DNA from: Pycnococcus provasolii
Lineage: Eukaryota > Chlorophyta > Pseudoscourfieldiophyceae > Pseudoscourfieldiales > Pycnococcaceae
Length of the DNA stretch: 64,000 bases
NCBI GenBank assembly: GCA_938743325.2
Contig: OW568897.1
Location: 1-64,000 of the forward strand
Direction: 5' to 3'
The translations under genes were made by a program, and so were the position numbers. The notes beneath the pieces are model-generated. The model was given only the letters and a program-made list of their open reading frames with translations. It did no database searches and was not told the DNA's origin. Positions 39,700 through 49,088 of this stretch are shown here, one piece after another. Numbering within the stretch: position 1 is the stretch's first letter; the number at the start of each line of letters is the position of its first letter.

Positions 39700-41703
39700 A
39701 TGGGTAACCCGCCTCAACCTCACTTCCGACTGCGCGAGATGTTCGCGCGCAACGTCGCCGCGCCCGCGCACGCGAGCCGCGCGGCCCAGCTGCGCAGCGC
39801 CGTGCAAGACGGCGCGCTGCCGCGCCGCCACCCGGACGCGGTCAGACCGCCGAAGCTTCCGGACGACGACGGGTGCGGCAGCCCGGCGTGCCTCGCGGCG
39901 GTCCTCTGCGCGATGCTGCTCCTGCCCGTCGTCGCGATTCTGCTCGTTCCGTTCATCGATCCCACCGCCTTGAGGCACGGTCACAAGGGTGTCGTGAAGG
40001 CTCTGCACTCCATCACGCCTCGCGGCCGCGCGGCGGCCGGGGGCGCGCTCCGAGAGCACGACGGTGCAGCGACGCCCGCGGGCGCGATGGTTGCCGAGGG
40101 TGCGGATCGCGCCGTGCGCCTGTACGCGTTTGGCGACGACTACACCTCTGGTTCGGGGCGCGTGCACAACTGCTCGAGCTACCGCTACCACCTCTGGCGT
40201 TCGCTGCAAGTATGGCGCACGGAGCGCCAGCGGGCTTCAACCGATCGCACCAACGCGCCGCCTCACGTCGTTTTCATCGGCTCCGAGATGGAAACGGGGG
40301 AAGGACCTCCGCTCGTGGCTGCGTTTGACAGCCACCACGAGGGTCACCCGGGCTGGAGCACGCGAGACGCCGAGCAGTGGCTTCTTCGCAACGTCGACTC
40401 GGCCCCGCGCGCGGCTATCGAGCACGACGTCGCGCTCATCACACTCGGTGCGCACGACCTCGTGCAGAACCCGGAGGAGCCACCGCGCGACATTGCGGCG
40501 CGCGTGCGCGCCGTCGCGGAGAGTCTGCGCCGCCGCGAGCCTGGCGGCCCTGGTGCGGCCGCGGTACTCGTAGCCACAGTGCCGCCGCTGCAGGCTGCTG
40601 GCGACGACATCGACCGCGTTCCAGTGCTTGCCGCGCGCAAGGTGAAAGCTCTCAACGAAGCGCTCATTGCCATGTGCGCCCAAGTGGCGGCGGAGCGTTC
40701 GCCGGGGCAGCGTGCGTGGTTGAGCTGCGTGGACATCAACGACGGCCTGGACCCGAACATGGCAACGATCGATGGCCTGCGCCCTTCTGATGCGCTAGAG
40801 CGCACAATGGCTCAGCGCTGGTTCGTCGCGATCAAGCCTCTTCTCGAGGATGTGCGCGTTGGCGTCGAGGCGTACGTTGTGATGATGGATCGCAAGCGGG
40901 CGGCGGCGGCGGCGGCTGGCGATGTGCAGCGTGCGGCAATGAGTGGCAAGGGAAAGAAATGCAAGGGCAAGAAATGCAAGAAGAGGGGCGGTCAGCTCGA
41001 CGCCGCTGCCCTTGATGCCGCGGCGGCGAAGGAATATCTCAAGACGTTCGAGGATGCCCAAGCTTCTGCGGCGACGAACGCCGTGGAGGCTGGTGACGAC
41101 GACAAGGTGTCGGAGTTCCTGCATCCCATCTGGCGCGCACCCGCCGGCCAGGTGAGCGCCGACGACCCTGGTCAGAAACCTCAGAAACCTGGCGAAAAAC
41201 CGTTCGAAAAGCAGCTGACGGATCCGTTCGCGTTTGCACGGTACGACGACGTGGAGGCTATTCGCATGCGCGCGGAGATGGGCGAGATGCGGCCTCCTCC
41301 GCCCAGCCCACCACCTCATCATCCGTGGGCGGTGCAGCTGCTCGAAGGTCGTCAAGCGGACGTGATTGACGAAGCTAGCGGACTTCGGCAAGTGAGCCGG
41401 CAGGGTGTAAAGCCGACGGCGGTGGTTGTGCGTCCGGAGCGAGATGACAGTGGGAAAATGTCGCTCGCCAGCTCGGATGCGCACGTGCTGAGCAGCCTTC
41501 CACATAACCGAGCTCCACCGGAACCTGAGACATCCGAGGAGCGCATGGCAAGGGAGATGCGCGATGATGCGATGAAGAGGCGCAGGCAGCGGCACGCTGA
41601 ATTGCAGGCGAATGCCAGCGCCGCAGGTGCGGAGGCGGCATCGGCAATCGCGGCTGAAATCGCGCTCAAGGAGGCTGCACATCGCGTGCACGAGTGGAGA
41701 TGA
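39700..41703 (+). CDS. SGNH/GDSL-hydrolase-fold type II membrane protein, probable pseudoenzyme
   Basis: A 667-residue frame from ATG 39700. A hydrophobic helix (LAAVLCAMLLLPVVAILLVPF, about residues 65-85) follows a basic segment, which suggests a type II anchor. The next 250 residues follow the SGNH order: block I reads FGDDYTSGSG, block III reads LITLGAHDLVQNP, and block V reads DGLRPSDALERTMAQRW. In active enzymes these would be GDS, GxND and DGxHP. Here the nucleophilic Ser is Asp, the Asn is His and the catalytic His is Arg, so esterase activity is not expected. The C-terminal 250 residues hold a GKGKKCKGKKCKKRG patch and a disordered Pro/Glu-rich tail with a helical end. Function unknown; the fold call comes from motif order. 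Confidence 0.6.
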   Translation: MGNPPQPHFRLREMFARNVAAPAHASRAAQLRSAVQDGALPRRHPDAVRPPKLPDDDGCGSPACLAAVLCAMLLLPVVAILLVPFIDPTALRHGHKGVVKALHSITPRGRAAAGGALREHDGAATPAGAMVAEGADRAVRLYAFGDDYTSGSGRVHNCSSYRYHLWRSLQVWRTERQRASTDRTNAPPHVVFIGSEMETGEGPPLVAAFDSHHEGHPGWSTRDAEQWLLRNVDSAPRAAIEHDVALITLGAHDLVQNPEEPPRDIAARVRAVAESLRRREPGGPGAAAVLVATVPPLQAAGDDIDRVPVLAARKVKALNEALIAMCAQVAAERSPGQRAWLSCVDINDGLDPNMATIDGLRPSDALERTMAQRWFVAIKPLLEDVRVGVEAYVVMMDRKRAAAAAAGDVQRAAMSGKGKKCKGKKCKKRGGQLDAAALDAAAAKEYLKTFEDAQASAATNAVEAGDDDKVSEFLHPIWRAPAGQVSADDPGQKPQKPGEKPFEKQLTDPFAFARYDDVEAIRMRAEMGEMRPPPPSPPPHHPWAVQLLEGRQADVIDEASGLRQVSRQGVKPTAVVVRPERDDSGKMSLASSDAHVLSSLPHNRAPPEPETSEERMAREMRDDAMKRRRQRHAELQANASAAGAEAASAIAAEIALKEAAHRVHEWR

Positions 41704-41794
41704 CTGTTGTTGTTGTTTTTTCCTTTTCTTCACCGAGTGTTATTTCAACGATTAAAAACTTATATAAGAAGAAGTTAAGACTCATGCACACGAA

Positions 41795-42289
41795 CTAGCT
41801 ACTCCTCGACGATATGTGTAACTTTTCTCCCCAAATCCAAAATTCGGCACGTTTGTGTTCTTCATTGTATGCCTTCTGTCGTGTGAGTATTTCGTCTTTG
41901 TTTTCTGCATAGTGTTGCTTCTGTCGTGCGCATATCTTGTCTTTGTGTTCTTCATTGTATGCCTTCTGTCGTGTGAGTATTTCGTCTTTGTTTTCTGCAT
42001 AGTGTTGCTTCTGTCGTGCGCATATCTTGTCTTTGTTTTCTTGATAGTATGCCCTCTGTCGTGTGAGTATTTCGTCTTTGCGTTCTTCATGGCGTGCCTT
42101 CTGGCATTGCACACATTGCGCGCTTCCTCTTTTTGTCTTTGTTTTGGCGCATCCTCTTCCCGGTGTTCCGCCGAGACCTTGCGAGAACCGTCCTCCAAGA
42201 CGGCTGCGGCGATGAATGCATTTCGCGCATACTCGAGGACGGCTGCGGGAGGAAGGGTAGAGTCCACGTACCCTTCCTCCCGCAACCAT
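41795..42289 (-). CDS. Zinc-ribbon-like protein with 15-residue charged repeats
   Basis: A 164-residue frame from ATG 42289. A CAKC pair, then FSQGLGGTPGRGC, then CVQCQKARHEERKDEI matches a zinc-ribbon arrangement often followed by repeated YYxENKxKI units. Here six units of 15 residues alternate RQKQHYAENKDEILT and RQKAYNEEHKDKICA. Such proteins occur in many protists and in some large DNA viruses; their function is not known to me. Two other frames upstream (to 42493) also look partly coding, so an intron or frame break upstream is possible and the 5' end is uncertain. Repetitive DNA keeps the competing frame open, but this frame has the recognisable composition. Confidence 0.45.
   Translation of the reverse strand: MVAGGRVRGLYPSSRSRPRVCAKCIHRRSRLGGRFSQGLGGTPGRGCAKTKTKRGSAQCVQCQKARHEERKDEILTRQRAYYQENKDKICARQKQHYAENKDEILTRQKAYNEEHKDKICARQKQHYAENKDEILTRQKAYNEEHKRAEFWIWGEKLHISSRSS
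41857..42125. repeat. 45-bp repeat (paired as 90 bp) inside the zinc-ribbon gene
   Basis: Units of 45 bases alternate in two flavours, giving a 90-base higher-order period (copies beginning at 41855 and 41945). The first 180 bases are almost perfect and later units drift. Because 45 is a multiple of three, the protein repeat is preserved. Confidence 0.85.
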
Positions 42290-43044
42290 TCGACGACCGT
42301 ATCACCGTACGAGATGCGTGCGGAACGAAGGGAGAAGGCTACGCCGGCGCCCACCCACATCCATGTTCGGGGTTAGCGCCTGAGTACATTTTCGGCGGAG
42401 GTACGCGTCGACGCCGGGGGACAACCCGGAGAAGAGGATGGACTTCTGGCACCACCTTTGAGCGACGAGGATCTCGCGCGGCAGCTTAAGCATGGCACCA
42501 TTGGTGGTGACGTCGCGTAGACACCACTTGTTCCGTTGTTCGCGCGTTTGCGCGCACGATAACAGGTTAATACGACATGTTGTTCCACCAATATACGGTC
42601 CTACCTACTACATATATATGCACTCCGACCGGGATCCCGCGGGCCCAAAAAGCCGGGCGGAGTGCAGACCCAAGTCGTCGTTCTGCGACGGATCCCCGTT
42701 CAGCAACAAGGCTTCTTCCATCGATCGAATCGATCGGGCGGGAAGTAAATTTTGGCAATGCAAATGGCTTTCACGGTTTGGTGGCCCCGTTTACTGAACC
42801 GAACTGAACTGAACGGTTACCCTAGAAGTTTCCTCGGCACCGCAGGTTAGTTTGTTCCGAGAAGATAGTGTGTGTAATCGACAACTCATAGTATGGGACG
42901 CGTTCACGGGACGTAAAAATCTCGTACAGCACTTTCGTTTTTGCACCCAGTCGTCGACTCGTCGTCGTCGTCGTCGTCGTTGAATCGTTGATCAGCAGTT
43001 GTCGAGTAGTAATTGAGTGAGTGAGAAGGAAGCAAGCCGCCGCC
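42290..43044. other. Intergenic region upstream of the cytidylyltransferase fusion
   Basis: No firm gene. A TATATAT word lies at about 42611-42617, and a GTCGTC run precedes the start codon. Two weak minus frames may belong to the neighbouring zinc-ribbon gene. Confidence 0.45.
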
Positions 43045-44960
43045 ATGCCGCTGCGCACAAACTTTAAGAAACTCATGAACGGATGGGATGAGAAGAAGCC
43101 CACGAGTACAGCTACTACTACCACCAACGGCAGCAATGGCTCGTATAATCATTGCCGGGCGACGCATCCCATAGACAACAACAACAACAACAACAACAAC
43201 AACGGACAGCCGGCAGAGATGCAACAGCTGCAGAAATTTCCGGTGACATCCCCCATCGCGCACTCCGTGGATGCCGGCGTGCCAGTTGCGCTCCTCAAAC
43301 CATCTTGCTCGTGCCGCTCGCTTGGTCTGCCTGACTTTGAGGAGAAAACGGCTGTCATCTCCGTGGGATGTTTTGACGTACGTGTGTCTATGTTCTTTTG
43401 CTCTTTGTTGTACATTTCATCACCTCCGACGCGGACTCAGCACCACCACCATTCATCACTCACTCACCACTGACCCACACCAACACACAACAATCTATAT
43501 CAATCGCCATCATCAACAATCAATTCATCATCTATCTATGTATGTGTCTGCAGATGTTCCACCGCGGCCACGCCAAGCTGCTGGACACGCTTATGAAAGC
43601 TGGACACAAGCTCATCCTCGGTGTGCACGACGACCGATCCATCTTCCTCAACAAGGGAATTCGAACGGGAGATCCCACAATCACGCGCGTTTGCAACGTG
43701 AGGCGCATGCTGCGTCCGCAGGATGAGATCTTCGTCGTCGTTGATCGCGATCCCACCGATTGCCTCAAGGAGGTCGTACCGCGACTTCTACGCGATGGCG
43801 TTGACGGCGGCGGCGACGATTACGAAGAAACCAGCGGCAATTTCGTGGACTTGTCGCCTCGTGGAGAAGGATCTGCTGCGTTCGAGCGCGTCGTGTACAT
43901 GCGTGGCGACGACATGCCACAGTTCCCAGGCCGAGAGTACCTCGAGTCGCAGGGCGTTGAGGTCATCTTCCTGCCATATACCCAGGGAGTCTCTGCGACG
44001 AGTTTGCGCAACGCGTGGGGATGCACGATCAAAGTATTGGACGATCGCATCGCCATTGCACTTCTCGAGGCGCACGAGAATCACGTCTATAAACCACTGC
44101 GCAAAAGCCTGGAGCGAGGCGTGAAGAACGCCGCGAGCACGCGCAACGGACGTGCTGCTCTCGCGAACGTCGTCACGCCCAATCGCGTCACAATCACAAG
44201 CTGTGCGTGCACCATTCCCTACGTCGTTGCCATGTTGCTCGCGTGCCGCCAGCAGCAGTCGTCGACGCACTCCTCCTCCTCCTCCTCCTGCTCCGCCGTC
44301 ATCGCAATCCTTGCGCACTGTTCTTTGGCAGCCTCGCTCGCATTCGTGCACGACATGCTTGACAGGCTTGATGGTGCCGTCGCTGGTGCCTACCGCTCGC
44401 TCGGTTTACCACACGATGGGAATTATGGCGCATATCTTGATGCGATGTGCGATAAGGTGTTTGGCATCACCGCGCTCGTCGTGTGGGTCTCCATCGTCGT
44501 CGTAACCCTCATGAAGTCTCCAGGCATGGTGATGACGTCTGGTGTATCAGCAGGAGTCTTCATGGTCCTATTCGTCGCGCTCGCAGCCGTCAAAATTCCG
44601 CTGCATCTCATGCTTGCGACGGTTCGCACGCAGGACTACTGCCGCTACCTGGTGTCAAAGAAGTCGACGACCACCGCCATCGCCACCACCAACGGAAACA
44701 GCGACGGCAATGGCAACAAAAAGGATGACGACGGGAAAAAGCCGAACGTGGCTTTGCCCGCTGTCGGCGAAGGAAAACTCGCCACGTGCTCAGAGAATGT
44801 CGCGTGTATGATAGCACCGCTCGCGTGGTTCTTTGCAAGCTTCCCAGTGGATGGCGGTGTGCTCGCGAACGTGCTCTGGGGAATCACGTGTGCGCTTATG
44901 ATCACGTCCGTGGACATGGCTATGCGGTCGTTACGGCACAAGCTGCGTGCGAGGTGGTGA
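43045..44960 (+). CDS. Fused CTP:phospho-alcohol cytidylyltransferase and CDP-alcohol phosphatidyltransferase
   Basis: Two exons, 43045-43377 and 43554-44960, with a 176-base GT-AG intron; 579 residues. The intron splits the cytidylyltransferase signature exactly: exon 1 ends VGCFD and exon 2 begins MFHRGHAKLL, together GxFDxxHxGH. Later HDDRSI, TRVCNVRRML and YTQGVSATSLR complete a choline/ethanolamine-phosphate cytidylyltransferase-like domain (to about residue 290). A membrane domain follows in the same frame with a CDP-alcohol transferase motif: MLDRLDGAV, then GAYLDAMCDK, giving DG and GxxxDxxxD. The usual DGxxAR is altered (DGAVAGAYR) and spacing is longer. The predicted protein would make a CDP-alcohol and transfer the head group in one chain, a Kennedy-pathway-like process. 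The substrate (ethanolamine, choline, inositol or another) is not readable. An Asn run sits in the N-terminal tail. Confidence 0.88.
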
Positions 44961-45117
44961 AGTACATGTGGGCAGAGATGAAATTCTTGTTGTTGTTGCT
45001 TTGTTGATGTTGTCAGTTTGACGACGGGTGTGTTCGTGGGTTTGTAGTAGTTAAGTTCGCTCAATTCAGTAACGGAGTGTACTTAAATTAAAATATACAC
45101 GATAACAATTGAATAAT

Positions 45118-46254
45118 TTACAACCACCGAATGGCGGTAACACGCCTCACATTCTCGCCCGGAACATGTGGCAGCTCGACGTCATCAACGCGCACGTCGT
45201 CGCGTTTCGCGAGAACACGCCTCAGCTCGTCAGCTCCCCCGCCCACTCCAAAGTAGTGAGCTTTCGACGCGTCGAGCCACACGCCACCACGCCTCGCTAG
45301 ACATGCGAGAGCCGTCTCAACGAGAACTGGCACATCCGAGACTTCGTATGTGCACTCCGAGCTCAGCACGAGGTGGTAGCACTGCCCGTTGGCAGGAAGC
45401 ACTCCGTTGGTGCACCACGCACCGCTGAAGTATCGCACCTCCACGTTCAGGTTGTCGAGATTCCAACGCACGGCTGGTTTAGCGGCAAGACGCAGCGCGA
45501 CTTCGTTGTAGTCTTGCAGGTGAAGAACAAGAGGCGCACCGCGCGACAGCACACGTGCCACAGCGGCGAAAGCGTCGCTTTCTTCATTTTTTCTCTCCGC
45601 ACTTCGTCGACGCCGTTTTGCTTTTCTTTCCGTTTCCATTTCAGGAGTTTCCGTTTCTGTCGTGCGAGCGGCAGCCAGCTTTGCCGCCGCGACACCCGGA
45701 AGTGCGTGGCCGCACCCAAGTTCCAGGATGCGCACGCCTTTGCCGTCTTCTTCCGCTTCTTCTTCTTCTTGTTGTTCTTCTTTTCCGTCGTCGCACGAGA
45801 CAGTCTCCGCCGCTTGCCCCAGAGTGCGCACAAGGTCACGACTGCACTCCCAGATGGTGAGTCCTCCCTCGTACACGCCCCTGACTCTGTCGTGCGCGGC
45901 TTTTTGACGCGTTAGCTGTTGCGCCGCACTGTCGAGTTGCTGCCCAGGTGCAGCTGCGTACATGTCAAGCGTTGTTGTAGAGGACACGTCAAACGCAAGA
46001 CGCTGCCTGCCTGAAGAGAAAGGGGAGTGATTGTTCTCCCCACGGGACTCCTCGTCATGAGGTGTCAAAGAAGATGTGGCGACTTCAACGAGCGGCAACG
46101 AGCAGGCAGCCTCATCTTCCTTTGAACAAGCCCGAGAACGAGCATTGCTCTCGCCATCAAAAGCAAGAACAGAAGCAAGCTCCCCCGAACGAACAGGCTC
46201 TTGATGAAGCTCCTCCTCAACATTTATGTTAAAGTGGAACCGGAACTCCGCCAT
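45118..46254 (-). CDS. METTL18: METTL18/HPM1-like protein-histidine methyltransferase
   Basis: A SAM-dependent methyltransferase, 378 residues from ATG 46254. Enzymes of this family methylate a histidine of ribosomal protein uL3 in yeast and human. The key blocks are RGVYEGGLTIWECSRDL (about 125-141), which precedes the SAM motif in this family, ILELGCGHALPG (176-187), LQDYNEVALRLAAKP, and the late strands VLSSECTYEV and GGVWLDASKAHYFG. The N-terminal 110 residues are poorly conserved and acidic. An Arg/Lys/Glu-rich loop (ERKAKRRRRSAERK) is inserted after motif I. It is convergent with the cytidylyltransferase fusion, with about 160 bases between stops. Confidence 0.88.
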   Translation of the reverse strand: MAEFRFHFNINVEEELHQEPVRSGELASVLAFDGESNARSRACSKEDEAACSLPLVEVATSSLTPHDEESRGENNHSPFSSGRQRLAFDVSSTTTLDMYAAAPGQQLDSAAQQLTRQKAAHDRVRGVYEGGLTIWECSRDLVRTLGQAAETVSCDDGKEEQQEEEEAEEDGKGVRILELGCGHALPGVAAAKLAAARTTETETPEMETERKAKRRRRSAERKNEESDAFAAVARVLSRGAPLVLHLQDYNEVALRLAAKPAVRWNLDNLNVEVRYFSGAWCTNGVLPANGQCYHLVLSSECTYEVSDVPVLVETALACLARRGGVWLDASKAHYFGVGGGADELRRVLAKRDDVRVDDVELPHVPGENVRRVTAIRWL

Positions 46255-46361
46255 TGATTGATCGGAATCCCGGGAGTAAAGTTCCCGGGACCCGGACCCC
46301 CGGGGGAGGGGAAGATGACGCCAAAACGAAAAGGTTCCCGCGGAGAAGGAACAGTTCCCCC

Positions 46362-46421
46362 GCCTAACCCCTAACTCCTAACTCCCTAACCCCTAACCCC
46401 TAACCCCTAACCCCTAACCCG
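46362..46421. promoter_or_regulatory. CCCCTAA repeat array in a divergent promoter
   Basis: About seven CCCCTAA or CCTAACT units lie between the divergent METTL18-like and epimerase genes, 108 bases upstream of the former and 160 of the latter. The unit is one C longer than the telomere repeat. Telobox sites of this kind bind Myb-type or Rap1/Tbf1 factors in plants and yeast; here that is only inferred. Confidence 0.6.
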
Positions 46422-46581
46422 CCCCTCTTGCATTCCATTCCAGGGGACCGGGTCATTCATTCTCGAAGTCTCTTTTAACATGATGGAAGCTTGCACTTGG
46501 TCTTAAGGTGTCTGTCTGTGGTGACCAGTGGTGGAGCTCAACCGGTGGAGATCAGTGGAGATCTCCTGGATATCTATCAGC

Positions 46582-47880
46582 ATGTTCTCCTTCTCGCAAT
46601 ACGCACGCACCATTACGTTCGGGGTCGCTCTCTTCTGCATTTCGCTTTTCCTTCTCGCGTGTGTCGCAAGGAGACATGGTTCGTCTGGGAAGAAAACATA
46701 TCATGGCGGTAAGGATCACCTTTGCACGTTCTCTGGGGAACCCGATCACCTTCCTGGGCATGTAGCGTTTCGAGACGACGAACTTGCGGAGGCGGGCGTA
46801 TTACGAGAGACGAACCAGCATCTCAGGCCGCTCGTCGCAGTCACCGGAGGTGCGGGATTCATCGGATCGCACGTCGTGGAACTGCTGCTGAAACAGGGAA
46901 TGCGCGTGCGCGTCGTCGACGACTTCTCCACCGGAAAAAAACAGTACCTCGCCAACGCAGCGGAGGCGGCACAGAACGATCCTAGCAAACTCGAAATCGT
47001 ACGCGCAGACTTGCGCAAGAAACGCACGGCGGAACAGGCGGTACGGGGCGCCGCGTGCGTTGCACACCTAGCGGCGGAGGCAAAAGTAAGACCAAGCCTC
47101 TACCCAAGCCGGCCGGAGGCTTTCGCACGCGTGCATCGAAGCAACGTCGACGCGACCGTGCACGTGCTCCGTGCGGCGTTCGAGGAGGGGCAGAGGCGCA
47201 ACGCAACGCCGCCGCGCGTCGTGTTCGCGTCCAGCTCGACCGTGTACGCCGCGGCGAGTTCACGTGCAGGCCAGAGCGAAACAGGTACACCGCTTCGTCC
47301 CATCACGCCGTACGCCGCCACGAAGGCGATGGCGGAGCACGCGATTGCAGCGCACGCGCGCGCGTACGGCGTGCCGGCTTTGAGCCTTCGCATCTTCATG
47401 TGCTATGGTCCGAGAGAACCAAGCGAGGGGGCGCATGCTGTCGTGACGGGCGTGTACCGTGCCGCCGCCGCGGCGGGGAAGCCAGCTGTTATCTACGGCG
47501 ATGGATCGCAGACGCGCGACTTTGTGCACGTCACCGACGTCGCACGCGCCGTGGTGATGGCGTGCATGTCGAATCGATCCGCCCTAGCGCCCTTGCTTGA
47601 TGTTGGTGCGAGCGTGAATGTTGGCACGGGATTCACAACAACCATTGCGTCGCTTGCGCATGCGACAGGTTTGGCGGTGGAACGCCAGCCGGAACGCCGC
47701 CTTGACCTTCGAGCGACGCGAGCAGATACATGCCTCGCTCGTTCCGCGCTTGGCTTCACGTCTTCCATGCCACACGAGCACGTCTTCGAGCATGTGCGTA
47801 AGCCTGTCGCAGAGCAGCCTCGCGTGGATGCCATCGATCGTAAGCTTGCGCCATTTTTTGTCTCAACAGACGAACCATGA
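46582..47880 (+). CDS. Membrane-anchored NAD-dependent epimerase/dehydratase (extended SDR)
   Basis: A nucleotide-sugar-modifying enzyme, 432 residues from ATG 46582 (upstream in-frame codons include no ATG). Residues about 10-30 (ITFGVALFCISLFLLACVA) form a signal anchor, which would place the enzyme in the Golgi or ER lumen, as in UDP-xylose synthase. The Rossmann motif is VTGGAGFIGSHVVELLL with VVDDFSTG for cofactor binding. The catalytic residues are the Ser in FASSSTVYA and YAATK (YxxxK). Then come LRIFMCYGPRE and GDGSQTRDFVHVTDVA, the typical 4-epimerase/decarboxylase phrases. Epimerase and decarboxylase cannot be told apart with certainty; YGPRE and the membrane anchor slightly favour the UXS/UDP-glucuronate group. 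Confidence 0.88.
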   Translation: MFSFSQYARTITFGVALFCISLFLLACVARRHGSSGKKTYHGGKDHLCTFSGEPDHLPGHVAFRDDELAEAGVLRETNQHLRPLVAVTGGAGFIGSHVVELLLKQGMRVRVVDDFSTGKKQYLANAAEAAQNDPSKLEIVRADLRKKRTAEQAVRGAACVAHLAAEAKVRPSLYPSRPEAFARVHRSNVDATVHVLRAAFEEGQRRNATPPRVVFASSSTVYAAASSRAGQSETGTPLRPITPYAATKAMAEHAIAAHARAYGVPALSLRIFMCYGPREPSEGAHAVVTGVYRAAAAAGKPAVIYGDGSQTRDFVHVTDVARAVVMACMSNRSALAPLLDVGASVNVGTGFTTTIASLAHATGLAVERQPERRLDLRATRADTCLARSALGFTSSMPHEHVFEHVRKPVAEQPRVDAIDRKLAPFFVSTDEP

Positions 47881-47947
47881 TGAACATGTAATAGTAAGTG
47901 TATGTAAATGAAAAATGAATTTGTATTTTAGAATGGGATTGGAGTGT

Positions 47948-48008
47948 GGTGTGAATGGACAAGTTGGACAAGTAAACTCAATTCCATTTACTGAATGAGC
48001 AATCTTAG
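47948..48008. repeat. Dispersed 3'-flank motif, copy 2
   Basis: Matches 10866-10930 (GTGTGAATGGAC, AAGTAAAC, TTCCATT, ACTGAATGAGC, ATCTTAG in the same order). It lies between the convergent ends of the epimerase and ClpP genes. Confidence 0.65.
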
Positions 48009-48039
48009 TTTTTTTCAGACAGCCCGCTCGCTCGCTCGC

Positions 48040-48819
48040 TCACAGGCTCACGCCGAGTTGGTTACCTGAAACGATTCCGTCAATCACGCCGTACTCCACC
48101 GCCTCGACGGGGGACATGAAGAAGTCGCGGTCCGTGTCCTCCATCACCTTCTCCAAAGGCTGTCCGGAGAACTCGGAGAGGTATCCGTTGAGCGTCAACT
48201 TGTGGTGCAAGATCTCGTTCGCCTGGATTTCGATGTCCGCCGCTTGTCCCTGCGCTCCTCCAAGAGGCTGGTGGATCATGATGCGCGAGTTGGGCAGACT
48301 GAGCCGCTTTCCCTTTTCGCCCGAGGCGAGGATGAACGCACCCATGGACGCCGCGAGGCCGACGCACACCGTCGAGATGTCCGGTCGAACGTGGCGCATG
48401 GTGTCAAATACGGACATTCCCGCCGTCACGCTTCCTCCCGGCGAGTTGACGTACATGACGATATCCTTGTTGGAGTCGGTGCTGTCGAGGTAGAGCAGCT
48501 GCGCGACGAGCAGGTTGGCCATTTCGTCGTCAACCGCGCCACCGAGGCGCACGATGCGGTACTGGAACAGCTGACTGATGACGGACTGGAATCGCTCCAT
48601 GACCATCGCCGGCGGCGGTCCTTGTCCAGCGTAGATCTCGGGAACGTTTCCCGTCGCAAACAAGTCGTTTGAGTTTGGGGAGGGGCCACCGGACATGGGC
48701 GAGAACGGAAGCGGGGCCCCGGAGGAACCCCGAGCACGAGAACCATAGGCGCTCCGCCTCACAGAGGTAGAGCGAGCAGGGGCACGGACATTATTACTGT
48801 TGGGACGTGCAGCAAGCAT
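48040..48819 (-). CDS. ClpP: ATP-dependent Clp protease proteolytic subunit, plastid type
   Basis: A 259-residue serine protease subunit. The first 60 residues are Ser/Ala/Arg/Pro-rich with no acids before about residue 50, like an organelle transit peptide. The mature part has the catalytic Ser158 (GLAASMGAF), His183 (MIHQP) and the Asp of [10 protein letters not shown], so the triad is complete. The phrases [31 protein letters not shown] and [18 protein letters not shown] are close to cyanobacterial and plant nuclear ClpP, which work in the chloroplast stroma. This is the best evidence that the host has a plastid; a mitochondrial location is less likely but possible. ATG is at 48819. Confidence 0.95.
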   Translation of the reverse strand: MLAARPNSNNVRAPARSTSVRRSAYGSRARGSSGAPLPFSPMSGGPSPNSNDLFATGNVPEIYAGQGPPPAMVMERFQSVISQLFQYRIVRLGGAVDDEMANLLVAQLLYLDSTDSNKDIVMYVNSPGGSVTAGMSVFDTMRHVRPDISTVCVGLAASMGAFILASGEKGKRLSLPNSRIMIHQPLGGAQGQAADIEIQANEILHHKLTLNGYLSEFSGQPLEKVMEDTDRDFFMSPVEAVEYGVIDGIVSGNQLGVSL

Positions 48820-49088
48820 GGAAGCCTATCTGACGGACGGGCGGATGTTTGTTGCTGCCTGCGACGACGGACGAAGTGTGCACAGCAGCGACAGTGCCAC
48901 CGAGGTTGTTCCGGAAATCCGCAAAACCCACACCAAAACCACCTTGTGGAAGAAGAAGAAGAGATAACCCAAAAGAAACACAAACCCAGAAGAGAAGTGG
49001 TCCACAAATCTACGGGGACAAAGTTCCCTTTGGAATGATTGGGGGTTCCACAGAAAAAATAATGTCTCGAACAAAGCCACAAAAACGT

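Noticed and set aside
45447-45839. 130-residue minus frame with Lys runs
   Set aside because: Shadow of the METTL18-like gene in another frame.
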